Assembly (NCBI GenBank): GCA_002396065.1
Contig: DGWE01000053.1
Location: 1 to 18,408, forward strand
From: Eubacteriaceae bacterium UBA4266
Lineage (GTDB): Bacteria > Bacillota > Clostridia > Eubacteriales > Eubacteriaceae
Direction of reading: 5' to 3'
DNA length: 18,408 bases
The position numbers and the translations under genes were made by a program. The first letter of the stretch is position 1. The number at the start of each line of letters is the position of its first letter. The notes below the pieces were generated by a model. That model worked only from the letters and a program-made list of their open reading frames with translations. It did not search any database and was not told the origin of the DNA. Of this stretch, positions 14,099 through 18,408 are shown one piece after another.

Positions 14099-15343
14099 AT
14101 GGGTGAAAAACGGCTGATCTATCATGTGGACGTCAATTCGGCGTATTTGTCCTGGTCGTCTGTGGACCGTCTGTCCCGGGGCGAATCGGATTTGCGTCTC
14201 GTTCCAGCGGTCGTGGGCGGCGACGCGGCGAAACGCCACGGCGTGGTGCTCGCCAAATCGGTTCCGGCGAAGGCCTTTGGCATTCACACCGGCGAGCCCC
14301 TTTCCGACGCGGTGAGAAAATGCCCGGATCTTATCGCCATTCCGCCGGATTTTAAAATTTACCAGCGTTACAGCCGCGCATTTAAAGCCATCTGCAGAAC
14401 CTACGCCACCGCCGTTCAGGATTTTTCAATCGACGAGTGCTTCCTCGACGTCACCCAGACGACGGCCTATCACCATCCCGTCGAGACGGCCTACGAACTT
14501 AAGGACCGTATCAAGGCGGAGCTCGGCTTCACCGTGAACGTGGGCGTCGGCCCCAATAAGCTTTTGGCGAAGATGGCCGGGGATTTTGAAAAGCCGGACA
14601 AGGTGCACACCCTTTGGAACGAGGACATCCCAGAGAAGATGTGGCCTCTGCCGGTTAGACGGCTTCTCTCTGTCGGGCGGAAGACCGCGGAAAAGCTGAA
14701 CCTGTACGGTATTCGGACGATTGGCGACTTGGCCCATTGCGAGCCTGGAAATTTACAACAGATTCTGGGGAATAAACAGGGCGGACATCTTTACCGCTAC
14801 GCCAACGGATTAGACGACAGCCCGGTTTTGGCCGAACCTCAAGAGGAAAAGGGATACTCGGTGTCGATCACGCTGCCCAAGGACGTGAGGACCGCAGCAG
14901 AAGCCCGAAAAGTGATAAAAAGACTGGTGGACTCTGTGGCGATGCGCCTTCGCAGCAAACACCGGCGGGCCAAGCGCATCAGCGTTCAGATCCGCTCGTC
15001 CAGTTTCGTCGATCGGTCCCACCAGCGGACGCTGGATCACGCGACGGACATCACGCGGGAAATTGAAGCCACGGCTGATCAGCTTTTCGATGAGCTCTGG
15101 GACGGGGTGACCCCGCTTCGGCTCATCGGCGTCGCGCTGACGCAGATCGAAACCGGAAGCGTCTCACAGATCTCGATGTTCGATACAAAAGATCTCGAGC
15201 GGGAGCGCCATATCGATCAGGCCATTGACGCGATCAGAAAGCGTTTCGGGACCGACGCGGTCAGCCGGGGCGTTGACGACAAAAAGCTGCCGAGGGTCGG
15301 GAAAAAGTACGAGGCCCGTTTTGAAATCGACAGGGATCAATGA
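14099..15343 (+). CDS. dinB: Y-family DNA polymerase (DNA polymerase IV)
   Basis: This is a translesion polymerase that copies damaged templates with low fidelity. I choose ATG 14099, 5 bp after the strong AAAGGAGG site. An in-frame TTG at 14078 lies upstream of that site and is unlikely. From this start the protein has 414 residues: catalytic Asp11 (YHVDVNSAYLSW), the GVVLAKSVPAKAFGI finger region, the palm motif FSIDECFLDVT with Asp112/Glu113, the helix-hairpin-helix thumb (LLSVGRKTAEKLNLYGIRTIGDL), and the little-finger domain. QISMFD (357-362) is a good sliding-clamp binding motif. The VNSAYLSW form of motif I is the clostridial subtype, not the DAFFA form of E. coli. No LexA-type box was found upstream. 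Confidence 0.94.
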   Translation: MGEKRLIYHVDVNSAYLSWSSVDRLSRGESDLRLVPAVVGGDAAKRHGVVLAKSVPAKAFGIHTGEPLSDAVRKCPDLIAIPPDFKIYQRYSRAFKAICRTYATAVQDFSIDECFLDVTQTTAYHHPVETAYELKDRIKAELGFTVNVGVGPNKLLAKMAGDFEKPDKVHTLWNEDIPEKMWPLPVRRLLSVGRKTAEKLNLYGIRTIGDLAHCEPGNLQQILGNKQGGHLYRYANGLDDSPVLAEPQEEKGYSVSITLPKDVRTAAEARKVIKRLVDSVAMRLRSKHRRAKRISVQIRSSSFVDRSHQRTLDHATDITREIEATADQLFDELWDGVTPLRLIGVALTQIETGSVSQISMFDTKDLERERHIDQAIDAIRKRFGTDAVSRGVDDKKLPRVGKKYEARFEIDRDQ

Positions 15344-15346
15344 AAA

Positions 15347-15376
15347 TTGTACATCGTAAAAAGAAAGTGATATAAT
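15347..15376 (+). promoter_or_regulatory. Putative murT promoter at the gene start
   Basis: TTGTAC (15347-15352) and consensus TATAAT (15371-15376) are 18 bp apart. The expected start site is at about 15383, adjacent to ATG 15384. The upstream ATG at 15375 overlaps the -10 itself. Confidence 0.5.
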
Positions 15377-15383
15377 GCTAGCC

Positions 15384-16754
15384 ATGAAATTTAAAACCTT
15401 CTTATCTATTGTAATGGCGAAAATGACCAAATCGCTGCTGCGCCTGATGGGGCGGGGCGGCACGGATTTTCCAGGTCGTGTCGCGATGAAACTGGATCAC
15501 AAAGTTCTGGCTCAATGTGCGAAAGGAGTCAAATGTATTGTGGTGACAGGAACCAATGGCAAAACCACCAGTTCCAGAATGATTGAACAGACTTTGAATG
15601 ATCTCGGCCTATCCTTTTTCTGCAACAAATCCGGTGCCAATCTGATTACCGGAATTACAGCGGAATTCATTACCAATTCGACCTTAAGCGGACACTGCAA
15701 GTACGACTACGCCTTAATCGAATGTGACGAGGCGGCCTTTAAGGAAGTGTCGACGATGATCGACGCCAGGGCGATTGTGGTCACCAATATTTTCAGAGAT
15801 CAATTGGACCGCTACGGTGAAGTGACCCACACCCTCGAAAGCATTAAAATCGGCATCAGCCACAGCCCGAAGGCGACGCTCTGCCTCAATGCGGACGATT
15901 CGATGGTCGCGTCGATCGCCGACGATTTTGACAATAAAGTCCTGTTTTACGGGGTCAACGTGCCGATCTACAAAAAGCGCGTTCAGGAAGTGTCGGACGC
16001 GCCTTTCTGCATCAAATGTAAGCACGAGTACGTCTACGATTACGTCACCTACGGCCATTTAGGCGGCTACCGCTGCCCGAACTGCGGCTATCACAGACCG
16101 GATCCGGATATTGCGGTGACGAATGTTATCCAAAGCGACGCGGCAAAATCTGTCGTCGATATTTTAGTTGACGGCCAGACTTACCGGACGACGATCAATC
16201 TTCCGGGGGGTTACAATATCTATAACGCCTGCGGAACCGTTGCCGTCGGCAAGGCCCTTAAATTTGATATTCCGACGGTGATCCGCTCCCTTTCTGAATT
16301 TGCACCGGGCTTTGGACGGATGGAAAAGCTCGTCCTCAATGGCACGCCGATCCGCATGATCTTGGTGAAAAATCCGGCAGGCTGCAATCAAGTCCTGAAT
16401 TTCGTCACCAACGTCACCGATCCGTCCGTCTTTGTGGTCTGCCTCAATGACCGCGACGCCGACGGCACCGATGTGTCCTGGATCTGGGACGTCGATTTCG
16501 AACAAATTGCCGAAATGGGCGATAAGCTTAAAGGGCTCTACCTGTCAGGCATACGCGCAGAGGATATGGCGCTGCGCTTCAAATACGCCGGTATTCCGGA
16601 AGACAAGATGAAAGTCATTAAGGATTACGAAACCTTGATGAAGACCTGTGCGGCGCAGGATTATCCCGTTTACATCATGCCGACCTACACCGCGATGATG
16701 GACCTGCGGAATAAGATCACGAAAATGTACGATGTGAAAAATTTCTGGGAATAA
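15384..16754 (+). CDS. murT: Lipid II isoglutaminyl synthase, Mur ligase-like subunit MurT
   Basis: With GatD, MurT amidates the D-glutamate of lipid II to D-isoglutamine, as required for efficient peptidoglycan crosslinking in many Gram-positives. The sequence shows a hydrophobic N-terminus, the Mur ligase P-loop VTGTNGKTTSS (from residue 54), and a Cys4 zinc ribbon (C209-x2-C212 and C231-x2-C234) inserted in the central domain, a MurT hallmark. The C-terminal DUF1727 region carries NDRDADGTDVSWIWD. From ATG 15384 it is 456 residues. ATG 15375 in the same frame would add three residues (MLA) but lies within the -10 box, so the later ATG fits a leaderless transcript, whereas read-through mRNA from dinB could use either. 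gatD follows after 13 bp. Confidence 0.94.
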   Translation: MKFKTFLSIVMAKMTKSLLRLMGRGGTDFPGRVAMKLDHKVLAQCAKGVKCIVVTGTNGKTTSSRMIEQTLNDLGLSFFCNKSGANLITGITAEFITNSTLSGHCKYDYALIECDEAAFKEVSTMIDARAIVVTNIFRDQLDRYGEVTHTLESIKIGISHSPKATLCLNADDSMVASIADDFDNKVLFYGVNVPIYKKRVQEVSDAPFCIKCKHEYVYDYVTYGHLGGYRCPNCGYHRPDPDIAVTNVIQSDAAKSVVDILVDGQTYRTTINLPGGYNIYNACGTVAVGKALKFDIPTVIRSLSEFAPGFGRMEKLVLNGTPIRMILVKNPAGCNQVLNFVTNVTDPSVFVVCLNDRDADGTDVSWIWDVDFEQIAEMGDKLKGLYLSGIRAEDMALRFKYAGIPEDKMKVIKDYETLMKTCAAQDYPVYIMPTYTAMMDLRNKITKMYDVKNFWE

Positions 16755-16767
16755 GGAGGACAAGACT

Positions 16768-17502
16768 ATGGAACAACCAATTAAAATCTGTCATTTGTAC
16801 CCGGATATTTTAAATCTTTACGGCGATCGCGGCAATGTGCTGTGTCTGAGCCGCCGCCTCGAATGGCGGCACATCCCTGTGGAAGTGGACCGCGTCTGCG
16901 TCGGAGAACCCTTAAAGGCTGCGGACTACGATTTATTCTTCATCGGCGGCGGCCAGGATTTTGACCAGGAAGTGCTGCTGCCCGACCTTTTTTCCGGAAA
17001 GGACAAGGAGCTGAAGGCCGCAATCGAAGACGGCAAAACGGTCTTGGCCATTTGCGGAGGCTATCAGATGCTCGGCCAATATTACAAGACCTGGGACGGC
17101 AAGCAGATCGATTTTACCGGCGCGCTGAATTTTTACACCGAAGGCGTCAAAAAACGGATGATCGGCAATTATGTGTTTACCTTTGACGACAAGCCGGGGG
17201 TCAACATTATCGGATTCGAAAATCATTCCGGAAAGACCTATCTGCAGGATGGCGTGAGACCGATGGGCAAGGTGCTCAAGGGCTACGGCAACAACGGTGA
17301 AGACGGCACGGAAGGCGTTCGGTACAAGAACGTCTACGGAACGTACAGCCACGGCTGCCTGCTGCCCAAAAACCCGGCTGTGGCCGACGCCATTTTATCG
17401 GCTGCGCTGGAACGCAAGACAGGCCAGGGAACCTTGCCGCCGCTGCCGGATCACTTTGAAAAACAGGCACACGACACGATGGAAAAGCGGCTTCTAGGCT
17501 GA
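16768..17502 (+). CDS. gatD: Lipid II isoglutaminyl synthase, glutamine amidotransferase subunit GatD
   Basis: GatD releases ammonia from glutamine and passes it to MurT for lipid II amidation. The 244-residue protein is a class I (CobB/CobQ-like) glutaminase. The nucleophile is Cys96 in LAICGGYQMLG, the catalytic His lies in GTYSHGCLL, and the N-terminal YPDILNLYGDRGN and FFIGGGQDFDQ are GatD signatures. Its length is usual. An AAGGAGGA ribosome site precedes the ATG. The order murT-gatD matches staphylococci, streptococci and clostridia. Confidence 0.95.
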   Translation: MEQPIKICHLYPDILNLYGDRGNVLCLSRRLEWRHIPVEVDRVCVGEPLKAADYDLFFIGGGQDFDQEVLLPDLFSGKDKELKAAIEDGKTVLAICGGYQMLGQYYKTWDGKQIDFTGALNFYTEGVKKRMIGNYVFTFDDKPGVNIIGFENHSGKTYLQDGVRPMGKVLKGYGNNGEDGTEGVRYKNVYGTYSHGCLLPKNPAVADAILSAALERKTGQGTLPPLPDHFEKQAHDTMEKRLLG

Positions 17503-17521
17503 AAAGAAGAGGGGGAGTATT

Positions 17522-18265
17522 ATGTACGAAGACTTTGCTAAAGTTTACGATGAATTGATGCAGGAAATCAATTACGACGAATGGGCCGATTACATCTTCA
17601 GAATGACCCTTAATTCGACCAAGCCGATTAAAAAAATTCTGGAATTCGGCTGTGGGACCGGCAACATCACGCTGCGGTTGGCTAAAAAAGGGTTCGACAT
17701 GACGGCCGTGGATCTATCTGAAGATATGCTGACAGTGGCCGATGAAAAGGCAGAGGCTCAGGGGATCGAAAACGTCCGCTTTTTCAAGGGAGACATGAGC
17801 AATTTTCAGATCGGCGAAACCTTTGACGCGGTGATCGTCTGCTGCGACAGCTTCAATTATTTGAAGAGTCTGGACGAAATCGAGTCCTTTTTAAGCTGCT
17901 CGGCAGAGGCGTTAAAACCCGGCGGGCTTTTAATGTTCGATATGAACACGCCGGAAAAATACAAGGAAACGATCGGCGACAACACCTTCGTCTACAATTT
18001 TGACAATGTCTACTGCGTGTGGGAAAATACCCTGCATCCGGACGACAACAAGGTCGATTTTGATTTGTCCTTCTTTGTGCGCCGCGAAGACAATTTATAT
18101 GAACGCTACGAAGAAGAGCAGAGCCAGTACTATTATCCTGTGGAAGATATTTTTAGACTCTTAAAGGTGCCAGCTTTCAAGAATCAGAAGATCTACGACT
18201 TCGGAACTTTTCTTGCAGGAGGCGCGCTGAGCGACCGTGTTCAGTACGTTGCAGAGAAAAGATAA
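17522..18265 (+). CDS. Class I SAM-dependent methyltransferase
   Basis: This 247-residue Rossmann-fold methyltransferase has an unidentified substrate. Motif I is LEFGCGTGN (40-48), followed by the acidic end of strand 2 in MTAVDLSEDML, motif II/III around FKGDMSNF and FDAVIVCCDSFNYL, and a post-motif ALKPGGLLMFDMNTPEKY. The N-terminus YEDFAKVYDELM and the tail with KNQKIYDFGTF resemble the small-molecule methyltransferases often found near translation or cell-wall genes in Firmicutes. It begins 19 bp after gatD with a GAGGGGGAG ribosome site, so it is probably cotranscribed with murT/gatD. No terminator hairpin is visible after the stop. A-tracts of the tRNA promoter begin at once. Confidence 0.88.
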   Translation: MYEDFAKVYDELMQEINYDEWADYIFRMTLNSTKPIKKILEFGCGTGNITLRLAKKGFDMTAVDLSEDMLTVADEKAEAQGIENVRFFKGDMSNFQIGETFDAVIVCCDSFNYLKSLDEIESFLSCSAEALKPGGLLMFDMNTPEKYKETIGDNTFVYNFDNVYCVWENTLHPDDNKVDFDLSFFVRREDNLYERYEEEQSQYYYPVEDIFRLLKVPAFKNQKIYDFGTFLAGGALSDRVQYVAEKR

Positions 18266-18337
18266 AAAAATTGTAAAAAAATCGAAAAAAAGGTTTGACA
18301 AGCACAGGGATCTAGCGTATAATAATGCCTGTGCTTG
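18264..18337 (+). promoter_or_regulatory. tRNA-Val promoter with phased A-tracts and inverted repeat
   Basis: Consensus TTGACA (18295-18300) and TATAAT (18318-18323) are spaced by 17 bp, a perfect sigma-A promoter. Directly upstream, three A7 tracts begin at 18264, 18275 and 18285, in phase with the helix, as in UP elements and bent DNA. The perfect 10-bp inverted repeat CAAGCACAGG (18299-18308) and CCTGTGCTTG (18328-18337) flanks the -10 element. Confidence 0.85.
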
Positions 18338-18343
18338 AGATTT

Positions 18344-18408
18344 GGTCGCTTAGCTCAGCTGGGAGAGCATCTGCCTTACAAGCAGGGGGTCACAGGTTCG
18401 AGCCCTGT
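18344..18408 (+). tRNA. tRNA-Val (anticodon TAC), 3' end cut by the window
   Basis: The first 65 nt of a tRNA are present: acceptor 5' strand GGTCGCT, D-arm GCTC-AGCTGGGA-GAGC, and anticodon stem TCTGC/GCAGG around CTTACAA with anticodon TAC at 18377-18379. The variable loop is GGGTC, and the T-arm ACAGG-TTCGAGC-CCTGT is complete. Only the 3' acceptor strand lies beyond the edge. It is likely the first gene of a tRNA unit. Confidence 0.95.

Overview
The window reads as a chromosomal segment of a Gram-positive Firmicute, most likely a clostridial (Eubacteriales-type) anaerobe. The basis is RecU (the Firmicute Holliday-junction resolvase), the MurT/GatD pair that amidates lipid II in Gram-positives, strong GGAGG-type ribosome binding sites, TTGACA/TATAAT promoters, AT-rich spacers between roughly 50% GC genes, and a tRNA gene with encoded CCA. 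The genus cannot be fixed from sequence alone. No phage, insertion sequence, CRISPR array or rRNA is visible.

Layout. (1) 43-2970, minus strand: a compact operon driven by a promoter at about 3020-3048, reading a class II fructose-bisphosphate aldolase-like gene, an RluA-family pseudouridine synthase, recU and luxS. The aldolase-like protein has lost most of its metal ligands. (2) 3073-3229: tRNA-Thr(CGT) with its own promoter and terminator. (3) 3270-4666: dut overlapping a HIRAN-domain gene of unknown role, closed by a long terminator hairpin. (4) 4756-7919: an inducible-looking catabolic operon of a 3-hydroxyisobutyrate/tartronate-semialdehyde-type dehydrogenase, a DUF1537 four-carbon acid sugar kinase and a cyclase-family metal hydrolase. 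A FCD-type GntR regulator converges on it, and a near-perfect 14-bp direct repeat at the operon promoter is the likely operator. (5) 8731-10694: a decayed block. A DUF368 membrane protein, a sensor histidine kinase and an OmpR-type response regulator each carry an internal or terminal deletion. (6) 10880-13865: an Fe-siderophore/heme/cobalamin-type ABC importer (lipoprotein, FecCD permease, ATPase), with a DtxR-like box at its promoter and a hairpin between the binding protein and permease genes. (7) 14099-15343: Y-family DNA polymerase (dinB), preceded by a leader that could encode a small RNA. (8) 15347-18265: murT, gatD and a SAM methyltransferase. (9) 18264-18408: a strong tRNA promoter with phased A-tracts and an inverted repeat, then tRNA-Val(TAC), cut by the window end.

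Most of the window is ordinary housekeeping and accessory metabolism. The points most worth a second look are the aldolase with missing zinc ligands, the unassigned sugar-acid operon with its operator pair, the cluster of internally deleted genes, the orphan HIRAN protein coupled to dut, and the unusual promoter architecture of tRNA-Val. No complete new defence or mobile system was recognised.
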